NCBI RefSeq assembly: GCF_005239225.2 | Contig: NC_133299.1 | Coordinates: forward strand, 3,228,967-3,292,966 | Direction: 5' to 3' | DNA length: 64,000 nucleotides | Origin: Populus alba | Lineage: Eukaryota > Streptophyta > Magnoliopsida > Malpighiales > Salicaceae | Part shown: in pieces, positions 44,699 to 55,471 of the stretch | How the letters are laid out: each line of letters opens with the position of its first letter | Position numbering within the stretch: position 1 is the first letter of the stretch | Made by a program: the position numbers and the translations under genes | Notes under the pieces: model-generated | What the model was told of the DNA's origin: nothing | Database searches by the model: none | What the model saw: the letters and a program-made list of their open reading frames with translations, nothing else

Positions 44699-46200
44699 CT
44701 CCAAGTGCAAACCCTGAGTTTCCATGTGCTAAAGGTATCAGTTTCAAGAATAATTTGTGTGTGCTTGTTAGATTCCTTGCAGTTAGAGTGTGGATTGCTT
44801 GTTCATCAAACTTGAATTCAGCTTTGTCTCATTTGGTGATGAGATTATATTAGAGTACTGTTTTACTCTCGATAAATTTGTCTTGTATTCCATTTCTATC
44901 ATAATAAAATCAAACTTTCTTTTCATCGCTCATTCTCATGATGTTGTTGCTCATGTTGAATTCAAGGTACAAGAAAATATGAAATCAAACGTTAGATTAT
45001 AATTTTAAAAGAAATTGGGATCAAAGTAGAAAAGAAATTAAGAATTTAAGGATAAAAATATAAGGAATGGAAGTTTGAAAAGTTATACTCTTGAACTTTG
45101 TTTCAAACATTAGGTTGAAGCATCGACAAAATGTTCTGAACATCCAACTAACATAGAGACCATGTTGTAAAAGAAAAAGGTTTGCAGGAACATCAACTTC
45201 TTTGGCAGCGATGAAGAGGTGGCTCAACTCTTGAACACGATAGGCGGGATGCGTTTGTTAACGAGCAGCGCACCTCGATCGTTAACAAACATAGACACAC
45301 CCGAACCCGGAATTGTACGGGGTGTCGAGAGATAAACGAATAGGCAGTCCGAGGTCTGTAAGCAGTGAAACTATGTCCGGAGTGATTCAGGGCCTGGAGA
45401 ACTATTGCAAACACCCATCAACTTTCCTTGCTGTAGTTGGTGCAACGCTGGGATTTTTCTTTCCATTCAGACTTCCTATGCTGTAAAGTCTTGTAACCCT
45501 ACAGAGAAGCCATAATTTTGGCATAAGTCCTTTCTTGAGTCCAGCAAGCATTTGGTTACATTTTCATCGTTGAATTAGAAAATGTTTTGTGGTCAGAGTG
45601 TGTTTCATTCGTGGTACCTGTCTGGTTCTGGGAACCAATCGTGTATATCTGAAGATCGATCGATTTCTCAAAGTGATGATGTTCTTTCCTGTTATTTATC
45701 AATAACAAATTAATGCAATTATATGTAACTGGGTTTATAATTTCAATCCATTAAACTTCCATAATCTCCAAATCATCATCTCCATCGCAACCATATTTAT
45801 TTTACATCCAAAATATGCCTAACAATAACGTGGTGAACTGAACAAGGTGCATTCATAATTTCCACTTCGCAATCATCCTTTCCACAGTAAAGATGTAACA
45901 GACAAGTTTTAGGTAGCAATGCTACCTCCCAGTAAAGAGATAGATCAAGTTCAAGGAGGCATGGATTCCCTGCATCATAACTTATTAATAGAGATAATCA
46001 CTTGAGTTCATTTAATATATGATCCCTGCTTTTCATAGTTTAAAATAGCATTGATGCATCCCTTCCATGCCTAAGCAGAATTCTCTTGAAGAAATGACCT
46101 GTGTTTCAGGCATTATTAACTGAAATTCACGCGAGTTCTAAGTGAATGGATGGTTATCAAGTAAAGATCTGAATTAATTCTATACAAGCGAGTGCATCAA
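44699..46200 (+). repeat. 3' flank of unit D
   Basis: Aligns with 32384-33169 plus 37885-38555 of unit C. It holds the DUF247 relic and the empty site of Copia 3 (about 45530-45540). Similarity to C ends near 46195. Confidence 0.8.
45186..45486 (+). pseudogene. DUF247 C-terminal relic downstream of gene D
   Basis: One frame reads NINFFGSDEEVAQLLNTIGG from 45189. A second frame, from about 45295, ends HPSTFLAVVGATLGFFFPF and a stop at 45484-45486, resembling the hydrophobic C-terminus of DUF247 proteins. At least one frameshift separates them (a 4-bp difference from C at about 45274). GTTTGCAG just before could be a splice acceptor of the lost gene. More complete than the C copy; still non-functional. 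Confidence 0.6.
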
Positions 46201-46421
46201 TCAACAATATGATTTAAACATGTGCTTTTGGACAAACAAGAGCACACCACCGAATCTGCTGCCCTCCATACCGACAAGAAATGAGTGTATGTGAACCATG
46301 GATTAAGATACAAGAAAATAACAGATGATTCATAGCGCTCTATTCACAATTAAAGGCAGCAGCACAGAAACTTCAATATGTAGATGCAACAGAATTAGAA
46401 GACAGATGGAATCCGAGTCAC
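46201..46421. other. boundary between array and LCYB
   Basis: Unique short spacer. The minus-strand 3' UTR of LCYB probably lies here. Confidence 0.5.
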
Positions 46422-47937
46422 CTATTTTCTGTCCTGTATTAAATTGTTGATCATGTTAACCAAAGGAAGGGTTCCCTTCGCCATAATCTCTAACCTAGAA
46501 GGATTAGAAGCATGGGAGAACAGTGAGAGCCCAAAGAGTACAAGCTCAGGTAGAAACAGTCGAGATGACAAGAATCCATGCCAATAACGAGGTTCCAGAT
46601 TAAAAAATGCATCAAAAAATCTTCTTGTGGCAGGTAAATCAAGCTTAAGCAAAACATCCATACCAAAACAGAAGAACTCTCTCTGTCTCCTCCTCTCTAT
46701 TGGCCATAAATCTTTCCAAACTTCAGCTGATAATTCACTTCCAGAAAAGCTTCTATCAGAACCAAGATACTGAACGATAGAGTTAGCAACAATTGGAGCA
46801 GCCGCTAGAGTTCTTGCTACCATATAACCAGTCGAAGGGTGCACCATACCAGCTGTACCACCGATTCCAAACAACTCTTTGAGGGAGCACGGGGAGGGGC
46901 CCCCCCATTGGAATGACACAACGCTCGTCTTCCTCAATGCTTTTCACTTTTATACCCAAGTGCCTTAACCTGGCCACCATCCTTTCCTGGATATCTTTCA
47001 TGGGTACTCCAGGCCTAGCTACGAGGGAAGTTTCTTCAAGAAATATCCTGTCCGACGAAAAGGGCATTGCATAGAGAAAAGTAGGGATCTTGCTATTACT
47101 CTCTTTTAGTTCCAGATTGTTGTTCAGATGTGAATCTCTCCAATCCATAAAAACCATCTTATCAACATCAAATGGGTGCTCTTCTACCTCTGCCAAAATT
47201 CCATAAGCCACTTGGTAACCTGGATCATATGGCTTATCATATTGAACAAGGCATCTAGAAAAGCCAGTTGCATCAAGAACCACAGAAGCTTGGATTGTGA
47301 CACCATCATTGCAAATCAATAGAGATTTGGATTCCTCGTGAATAACCTTGATGACTTTAGTTTGGTGAAACTTTACACCATTAGATATGCATTTCTGTAA
47401 CATTTTGGACTTGAGCTGCCTCCTATTAACCCTCCCATAAGGCCTATCAAGATCTTTCTTTGTCTTGTCATCAACATATACAACAGCACCAGACCAAGTT
47501 GTATCAAGGCAATCAAGCATATCCATGGCTTCAAATTCATCCACCCAAACACCATAATTATTAGGCCAAATCAATTTGGGAGATGGATCAATAGAACAAA
47601 CTGAGAGCCCTGCCTCCGAAACTTGCTGCGCAACTGCAAGCCCAGCAGGACCACCCCCCACAACTGCAAGGTCAACTACAAGGCCCTTCGAGAGGTCATA
47701 CATAGGAAGATCAAACTCAAGATTTTCCTTCTTGGTTTCTGGTACAAGCTCCAAAAGTGCATTACTACTAGCCTTAACACAACCATTTCTCCCCCTTTTT
47801 GAACGAAACTTCTTGTGACCAAACCTAAGTTGTTGGCTTTGAATCTTTATGGAGCTCAAATTACTTAATTTCTCTGAAAACCCATGAGATTGAGGCAAAA
47901 ATTCAAGTTTGTTATGTGTTTTCAACAGAGTATCCAT
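46422..47937 (-). CDS. LCYB: lycopene beta-cyclase, with a one-base frameshift
   Basis: Converts lycopene through gamma-carotene to beta-carotene in plastids. About 505 codons, intronless, normal length. It starts MDTLLKTHNKLEFL, as LCYB does, with a transit-like N-terminus, then the conserved LLELVPETKKENLEFDLPMY, the FAD/NAD-binding loop VVGGGPAGLAVAQQ (near residue 92), FLYAMPFSS, FLEETSLVARPG, IPMGGPLPVLPQ, and after the break GMVHPSTGYMVARTLAAAP and FDAFFNLEPRYWHGF. Near codon 356 (46869-46871) there are three A on the plus strand where two would keep frame, so the reading shifts and would end soon after in the first frame (46783). The rest is perfectly conserved in the other frame to 46422, which suggests either a very recent mutation or a sequence error. 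Confidence 0.9.
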
Positions 47938-48044
47938 AGTTCCTCCTTTATGCTTATCAAATATCCCAACTAGATCTCAACAAATTTCTAAAAACCCAAG
48001 GTGGAATTCAAGAATCTCTCAGTTCTCAACTGAGATGCCAATCC

Positions 48045-48225
48045 CTGGCAAAACCAATACACTATCATAAAAAATAAACGTAACTGGGCTGTTACATGCA
48101 CTCAAATTATCACCAACTTGTAACAAAAGCTAGAGCAATATATAAAGAAAAACAAATCATATATCCTTTAAATATCAGGGATTATCAAGATATCAACAAG
48201 AAAACGTGCAAAATTCATGACTTAC
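48045..48225 (-). other. probable 5'-UTR intron of LCYB
   Basis: On the minus strand a good donor (GTAAG starting at 48225) and an acceptor (GTTTTGCCAG ending at 48045, after a T-rich tract) lie upstream of the start codon and enclose 181 bp. 5'-UTR introns are known in plant LCYB genes. No transcript evidence here. Confidence 0.5.
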
Positions 48226-48574
48226 CAAGAAAGGGCATCGTTAGGAGCCCAAAGGAGTGTGGCTAAAACTTTTGAAGTATATTTCTTTTCTTCTTTTCTG
48301 AAGTGAATAAATTTGGAGAAAATAGAACAAAATATGCCATGGATACTATGGCTTATCTAAAGGAAGCCACAGTTGCCATGGAATGGAATGGCCCGCCATT
48401 CAGACAATGACCACACAACGTGTCAGAACATGAGACGCTAAAATTGGAATCCTAAATAGGAAATAAGCATCCTCTGTGGATGTAAAACTACGCCATGGCC
48501 ATCAAACTATTATTAGCTTTTAATTAAGTCCTCAACCATTCACTGCTGATTTTAGGTATGCTTGAGAGTCCAGT

Positions 48575-48715
48575 CAAACTGCACTTCTAAAAAATAATTT
48601 TTAAAATAATTTTTTTATTTTTAAATTATTTTGATGTGTTAATATTAAAAAATTTAAAAATATTTAAAACTATTTAGATATTTATTTTTTTTTAAAAAAA
48701 TATTTATCATACCTC
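48575..48715. repeat. AT-rich MITE-like element
   Basis: Core TTTTGATGTGTTAATATTAA flanked by A/T arms, related to 17100-17285 and 62857-63060. Confidence 0.35.
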
Positions 48716-50321
48716 AAAAGAGACCCTTTTAATCATCACATGTTGATATTTCACAACCAATAACTTCTACCCCTGATTTTTTTTTCTTTCTTTCTTTTTC
48801 TCAAAGAATAATTGTAACTCTAATCATTTGTTTTAAATTGGTTTCGATGTTATGCCATTATATACACTCCAAGTCTGTACAATTTTATTGAAATGGTAGT
48901 AGTAAGTTTAATTAGTGATATATTTTGAGTTTTAACTCGAATCTTGCTATAAATAACGAAAATAAAAACATGAGTCTTAACGAAAATAAAAACTAGCATG
49001 GATATTAATTTTATTGTATACTTTGATTATCATTAAAAATCATTTTGATAACAAATATAAGCATGTAAGAAATAGTATAAAAAGTACAAAGTTTCATCAT
49101 TATGGCTAGTAAGTTATGTTTATGCACACATCCTTTTTTTATATAAATATTTATTATAACCTATCTAGTATTGTAAAATGTATAACCTAAACTTAATTTT
49201 GCGAAATTTGCTCTATTAGGTTATTTGGGTTGATTTGGTTTCCGAAGCTTTGAGAAATATTATCTTTATTTATGTAATTCATTTTTTTTTTTTTGAAAAA
49301 AAAGGAACTCTTTGAAAGATCTTTGCTCATGAATGTAGGCATTAATTTAAACCCCATAAGATTTTTGTATGTTCTCCTCTATAATTTTTTTTTCCATTCT
49401 TATTTTATATCTATCACGTTCACCAAGTGTTCTACAGCAGTCCTTACTTCCAACTTCCCAACAGCAAGTATTTATTATTGCCATAACTAAATGGTTTAAT
49501 TGACACTTTTTATAGGATTGGTCTCAGTATTTTGTTCATGATGAGGATTTCTCTGATCTTGATCTCAACCGAGCAATGAAATGTTTCCTCAACATCTCGA
49601 GGTCCCCATTCGTAAACATACAGCACAACCTGAAAAGCGAACCCACGACGTTATTACAATTTCAAAAGGTCAAATTAAAAAAAATAAAGAATCAAAATGT
49701 ATAATACTGAAGGATTAAAAATAAAAAAAAAAAAAAAAAAGAAGAAGAAAGGAAAACACTATGGAGTAGGGTTATAATCCACACTGAGACAACGTATGAT
49801 AATTTCTTAAGGAGAATTAAGGGGTTATTTATTTATTTATTTGTGTTAAGGCTTTTTATGGATATCCAAATTTTTTTTTTCTTTTGAGTTTACTGTATAG
49901 TTGTAGATTCGATTGAAAAGAAGTTTGGATTAAATCATAAATCTATTATTTTTTTTTTTTTTTTGAAAAAAAAATATTTTAACTTGGCCAAGTTTAAATT
50001 GGATTTAACTGAATTCATGAAATCATAATAAATAATTAAAATAAAGCTAAAAAACACAAATTCTATTAAAATAAAAATGAAAATTGTTATTCATTTATAA
50101 ATAATATATAACTTCATGATCATTTATTGTGGGAGTATATTCATGTCAAAAAAATTTGGGTCATTAAACGTAAATTTGATTGTGATTTGAGTTGACAATA
50201 TTCAAGTTCATAAATCTTATCAAGATAACTGTTAAAAAGATTTCACACATTGGAGTTAATTTTGAAAATTTATTAAATTCGGATTAAAAATGAACATCCC
50301 TTCTAAGAATACCTCTGTCCA

Positions 50322-50353
<32 letters not shown>
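50322..50353. repeat. (AAT)n microsatellite
   Basis: About ten AAT units, roughly 135 bp before the GLDH start codon, probably at or upstream of the transcription start. Confidence 0.9.
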
Positions 50354-50394
50354 GAAAGAAACATATTTCTCATACCCCACACTTCTAAATGAAA

Positions 50395-50485
50395 CTTCCT
50401 CCAAAGAGAGTGATCAAAAACCAAAAACCCAACAAAACCCCTCCCTCCTTCCCCACTCTCACTCTCTCCCTCTCCGGAACCCAAA
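50395..50485 (+). promoter_or_regulatory. CT-rich 5' leader of GLDH
   Basis: Strongly pyrimidine-rich (CCCTCCCTCC, CTCACTCTCTCCCTCTCC), like the Y-patch or leader of many plant housekeeping genes. Confidence 0.45.
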
Positions 50486-53400
50486 ATGTCAAGAGCCCTC
50501 TCTTTTAGACGCTCCCTTCTCCACCTCCGCCACCACCGCCCAAAACCCCTCTCCCCCACAACCCCACCACCCCCAAAACCCATACAAAACCCCTTTACCC
50601 CACTAAACCCAGCTCGCAAATTCTGCACATCCCCTACTCCAACACCATCAACAAACTCTGAAGTCCGCAAATACATAGGCTACACAGCCCTTGTTATTTT
50701 CTGTGGTGCTGCCACTTACTACTCCTTCCCGTTTCCTGGCAACGCAAAACACAAAAAGGCTCAACTTTTCAGGTATGCTCCATTACCTGAAGACCTTCAC
50801 ACAGTTTCTAACTGGAGTGGAACCCATGAGGTTCAAACCAGGAACTTTTACCAACCAGAAAATATTGAACAGTTGGAGAAGTTGGTGAAAGAGAATAATG
50901 AAAAGAGGGCTCGGATCCGACCTGTTGGGTCCGGGTTGTCTCCAAATGGGATCGGGTTGGCTCGGTCTGGGATGGTGAATTTGGCTCTTATGGATAAGGT
51001 TTTGGAGGTGGATAAGGAGAAAAAGAGAGTTAGAGTTGAAGCTGGTATAAGAGTTCAAGAATTGGTTGATGGGATTAAAGAATATGGTCTTACTTTGCAG
51101 AATTTTGCTTCCATTAGAGAACAGCAGATTGGTGGCATTGTTCAGGTTTTTTTCTTTTTTGTTCATTTAAAATAAAAGGTAATAAATAATTGTTACACTT
51201 GGTTCTACTGAATCGATTGGTTTGGTCTATGCGACCATTTTCTACAGATGGCATGGATTCCCGTGAGGTTAGGATATTATAGGTGTTACTGAATTTTTCT
51301 GATAAGCTGATGGATTTCTGTCAAGTTTTAGTTAAAATTTGGAAACTTTGAAGGGTTTCTTTTAAAATTTGAAATCTTTTGAGTAGTATGTGTGTTCTTG
51401 ATGTGCCGAATGGGAGTCTTGGTGATGTCCAATGAATGAAAGTGAAACACTAATTAGATTGTAGAAAATTTAGTGTAAGATTGAATTGGTGCACATGGTA
51501 AAATCTTATTGACTTCACTGATTTGTGGCTTTGGCTTGTTTGTTTAATAGGTTGGTGCACATGGTACTGGTGCCAGGTTGCCACCGATTGATGAGCAGGT
51601 GATTAGCATGAAATTGGTCACCCCTGCCAAAGGAACAATAGAGATTTCAAAAGAGAAAGATCCAGAACTATTTTATCTTGCTCGTGTTGGTCTTGGAGGA
51701 CTTGGAGTGGTTTCTGAAGTTACTTTACAATGTGTGGAGAGACAAGAGCTCGTGGAACACACGTTTATTTCAAACATGAAAGATATCAAGAAAAACCACA
51801 AGTAATTTCTTTAGCTTTTTTATCTGATATTACAACTGGTTAGCTTATGCACGCAAACTGGATGGTTGAGAATTTGAATAAAAAATGATAGATTGCTGAG
51901 ATTTGTAATCAGCTTTTATGTTCCCAGTGATATTTATGTTGTGAATGATTTGTAACTTATGGGATTCAAGTTCAAATCTCCACGCCATTTAGGAGGGACT
52001 ATAACTGGGCAGCAGTCTTCTGTAATGATTTTGGAGTCTCAGGTTTTAGCATGATCATGTTAGTTGATAAAGCTTTTGTAGTTGAGAACTAGGGAACTTT
52101 CAAATCTTACAAACATTCTTCTACAGATCATCTGGTGTTAGATTGTGCAATACAATGATTAGTCATTTAGTTTTAAAGCTGCATGACCCATATCATAGGG
52201 GTTAGACTGTGATGCGATATGCTTGTATGTTGCTCGTTTGGAATGCAGATGTCTCTCTCTTGTGTTGAATCATGAAATGAAATTATCAGTAATTGAGATT
52301 TTATTTGTTTCTTATAAGCTAAAGGCTGTCAAAATTTCTTTTTTTAGGAAATTGCTATCTGAGAATAAGCATGTGAAATACCTGCATATTCCATATACAG
52401 ACGCTGTTGTGGTCGTGACTTGCAACCCTGTCTCAAAATGGAAAGGTCCACCCAAATACAAACCCAAGTATACTACAGATGAAGCCCTACAACATGTCCG
52501 TGACCTCTACAAGGAGTCCCTTGAAAAGTACAGGTATACTGCCCTTTCTGAATCTGCTGTAACCATTATATATCAGTCATGTTTTCCTAGTTTGTTTATA
52601 ATCTCTTATTTGCTTAGGTAATTTTATGGTGTGAAATATGTAGGCTTTAAAATCAATGCTTTTTCCTGTCATCATTTTTTCAATCCATCCACTAATTAAG
52701 AATTTCTGTTGCGTTGTGCATATATATATGTTAGTTAATTAATTGTACACTGTCACTTGCAGAATTGCTGCTGCTAAATCATCAGATGATAATGAACCAG
52801 ACATAAATGAGCTTTCATTCACAGAGCTAAGAGATAAACTGCTTGCTCTTGATCCTCTCAGCAAAGACCATGTTGTAAAGATCAATCGTGCTGAGGCTGA
52901 GTTCTGGAGGAAGTCAGAGGGATATAGGGTGGGATGGAGTGATGAAATTTTGGGCTTTGATTGCGGTGGTCAACAGTGGGTCTCAGAAAATTGTTTCCCT
53001 GCTGGTACCCTTGCTAAGCCAAGCTTGAAAGACCTTGAATTCATAGAGAAGTTGAAGCAGCTCATAGAGAAAGAAGAGATACCTGCACCTGCTCCCATAG
53101 AGCAGCGATGGACAGCTCGCAGCCAGAGCTCCATGAGCCCAGCCTCAAGCTCAGCAGAGGATGACATATTCTCATGGGTAATCTCAGTGAATCTTTCACT
53201 TTATTGAATTCGTTGGATACAGTATGTATTGGGAAAACTTTGTTGTGTCCATCTCATCTTCAATCAGGAAGTCCAGGTGTGCCTCTCATGCTCCAGGCTT
53301 GTAAGTTTATGTAATTCTAGGGATATGGAGATTTCGTTTACATCTGATTTGAGATACTTATCTCTCTTAGGTATATCTATTCTATAAGACAACATTTCTG

Positions 53401-54126
53401 TTGTCCCATGAGTACTTGAAATTTTTCCCAGTTTAAAGAATTGTCAACTTTTGTTTTTGAGATAAAGGGCTGGATGCATGAATCTTTTCTCACTTTCCAT
53501 GTAGTGTTTCTTTGTTTGCTGTATTATACAGCCTTAATTGGTGGTTTGCTACTGTAGTTGTGCTCAAACACTTTTTGCTTATTTCTCAGGTTGGTATTAT
53601 CATGTATCTTCCTACAATGGATGCCCGCCAAAGAAAGGAAATCACAGAAGAGTTCTTCCATTACAGGCATCTGACTCAGGCAGAGTTGTGGGATAAGTAT
53701 TCTGCTTATGAACATTGGGCTAAAATCGAGGTATTGATAAATATCTTGCATCTCATCTTCTGTTCAAGTTTTAGATTATCCAGCACAGAAATTGTGCTTT
53801 GTGTGACTGCTGGCATCAAAAGGAAATGAAAACTTTCTTCGCCTATTGATTTTCTTCTCTACCATTACTCTGATTCCATAAAAAAAACTGATTTTTAAAA
53901 TGGGCAAAATGATGTTCCATTGAAATTTGGTGCTTCTTTATTTAACAACTCCCAAAAATATGTGCAGGTCCCGAAGGACAAGGATGAGCTTGCAGCTCTT
54001 AAAGAAAGGTTGAGAAGGCGTTTTCCTGTGGATGCATATAACAAGGCAAGGAAAGAATTGGACCCCAACAAGATCCTTTCTAACAATATGCTGGAAAAGC
54101 TGTTCCCATTATCGGAAACAAATTGA
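50486..54126 (+). CDS. GLDH: L-galactono-1,4-lactone dehydrogenase, mitochondrial
   Basis: Last enzyme of the plant (Smirnoff-Wheeler) ascorbate pathway. It oxidises L-galactono-1,4-lactone, passes electrons to cytochrome c at the mitochondrial inner membrane, and helps assemble complex I. Six exons inferred from GT-AG borders and unbroken similarity: 50486-51145, 51551-51801, 52348-52533, 52763-53177, 53590-53730 and 53968-54126, together 1812 nt or 603 residues, the usual length. An Arg/Ser/Pro-rich N-terminus fits a mitochondrial presequence, followed by a hydrophobic stretch near 70-85. The VAO-type FAD domain includes RPVGSGLSPNGIGLA, IGGIVQVGAHGTGARLPP and LGGLGVVSEVTLQCV. The C-terminal ALO domain includes SEGYRVGWSDEILGFDCGG. 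E-Q-R at 479-481 probably holds the substrate-contacting Glu/Arg pair, and the protein ends NNMLEKLFPLSETN. No defect seen. Confidence 0.95.
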
Positions 54127-54140
54127 AAGGCTTCAATTGT

Positions 54141-54250
54141 TGGTTGGTTAGTCATTTTATTCTTTCATATCATTATTCTGGATAACTCATCCTTAACTGG
54201 TTGGTTAGTCATTTTATTCCTTCATATCACTATTCTGGATACATCTTTTG
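54141..54250. repeat. 57-bp tandem duplication in GLDH 3' UTR
   Basis: TGGTTGGTTAGTCATTTTAT starts at 54141 and again at 54198. The second unit is partial with a few substitutions. Confidence 0.85.
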
Positions 54251-55290
54251 TATTGTCCTTTTGTCAATCTGCTTGGAGCTTCAGCATAAATTCCTGACTG
54301 TACATCAACTTCAGAAAACCAGAAATATAGAATAACATGCTGTATTATTAAGTTCACCATGGCCTCTGATTGATGATGCATTTTCTCTTTCATGAATTGG
54401 AATAAAGATCCTGTGTTGATCTTAGCAAGAGCTGTTAATTTGAACTTTGAACTGTTGTTTTCTATTGCATGATTGAGGGTATCTCGTTTTAACTTTATGT
54501 TCATGTTCATGATGCTTGATTATTTATTGAAGTTGAGTTTTACCAAACCTCTGATGATTACAAATGAAAACAACCATTTGGGTTTATTTACCGTCCCTGA
54601 TGGCCATTTAGATGGTCTCCTGCTTTCTTAAAACCATGTGTGTCCAAACTCTTACTGAATTCCGGTGTCTTGTTTTTTAAGGAATAGGCTGTTCAACCAC
54701 AATATTTGAACATTACCATACACCCCATACTGAGAAAAAGCCAAATGTGCTTATGTTTGGGACGAAAGTACCCTGTAACATGCTGAGAAATAGAATTATA
54801 AAAGTAAATTCTAGGACTGTTCTCAGAAACTGGTTTTAAGTATTAATCTCGTAGCTTTCGCTTGTCTCTACAGATTATATTCTGAGACCGCTCCCTAAGC
54901 AAAAAAAGAAAAAGAAAAAAGACTGGCATGTGGAGGCTTTGGACTTCATGACTTTGTCAGTTTTCACTCTTCTTTTCTTGGGTGCTCCTCACTCTCGATG
55001 TCAAAATAAAAAAGGCACTCTTTTCGAAACATAGGGTAGCTGGAAATGGTGAAAAAGGCACGTAGAGATAAATGGAAATTGGTAGAGAAGGGGATCAAAA
55101 GGAGAATATTGCTGTATGAGGAAAAAAAAATACATAAAAAATCTTAGAGGCATGGTTTTAAGACCGGTCTGCTGGATTTTGACTAGGATCATCAGGTTAG
55201 TTGAGTTAATAAAAAATTTTAAAATCAAAACAATGTTGTTTTGGTAAAAAAAAAAAAAGTTAATGAGTTTTAATAGTTATATCTTTTTTT
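54251..55290. other. downstream of GLDH, no gene
   Basis: Probably the rest of the 3' UTR and then intergenic DNA. Nothing recognised. Confidence 0.5.
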
Positions 55291-55295
55291 TCTTT

Positions 55296-55471
55296 GCAGG
55301 CATGTTAATAAAACCAGTCACTTTTATTACCAATATATGACACATAAAAGGGAAAAATCAAAGGCTATGCTTAGAAGCTGTTTGCAGACATGTTAATAAA
55401 ACCAGTCACTTTTATTACAATATATGATCACAGAAAAGCAGGAAAAATCAAAGGCCACGCATCCGGTACAC
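55296..55471. repeat. 88-bp imperfect tandem duplication
   Basis: GCAG-CATGTTAATAAAACC and following sequence at 55296 recurs at 55384 with small differences, ending in GAAAAATCAAAGGC both times. Confidence 0.85.

Larger units (their letters stand above)
48226..50390. other. intergenic between LCYB and GLDH
   Basis: The two genes are divergent, so both promoters lie here. It contains an AT-rich MITE-like block (48575-48715), poly-T tracts and a short coding-like stretch on the minus strand (about 49517-49650). No ORF with family resemblance. Confidence 0.5.

Noticed and set aside
46783..46937. Overlap of two LCYB frames as programmed frameshifting
   Set aside because: Plant nuclear LCYB is a single-frame gene. 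A one-base mutation or sequence error is the simpler explanation.
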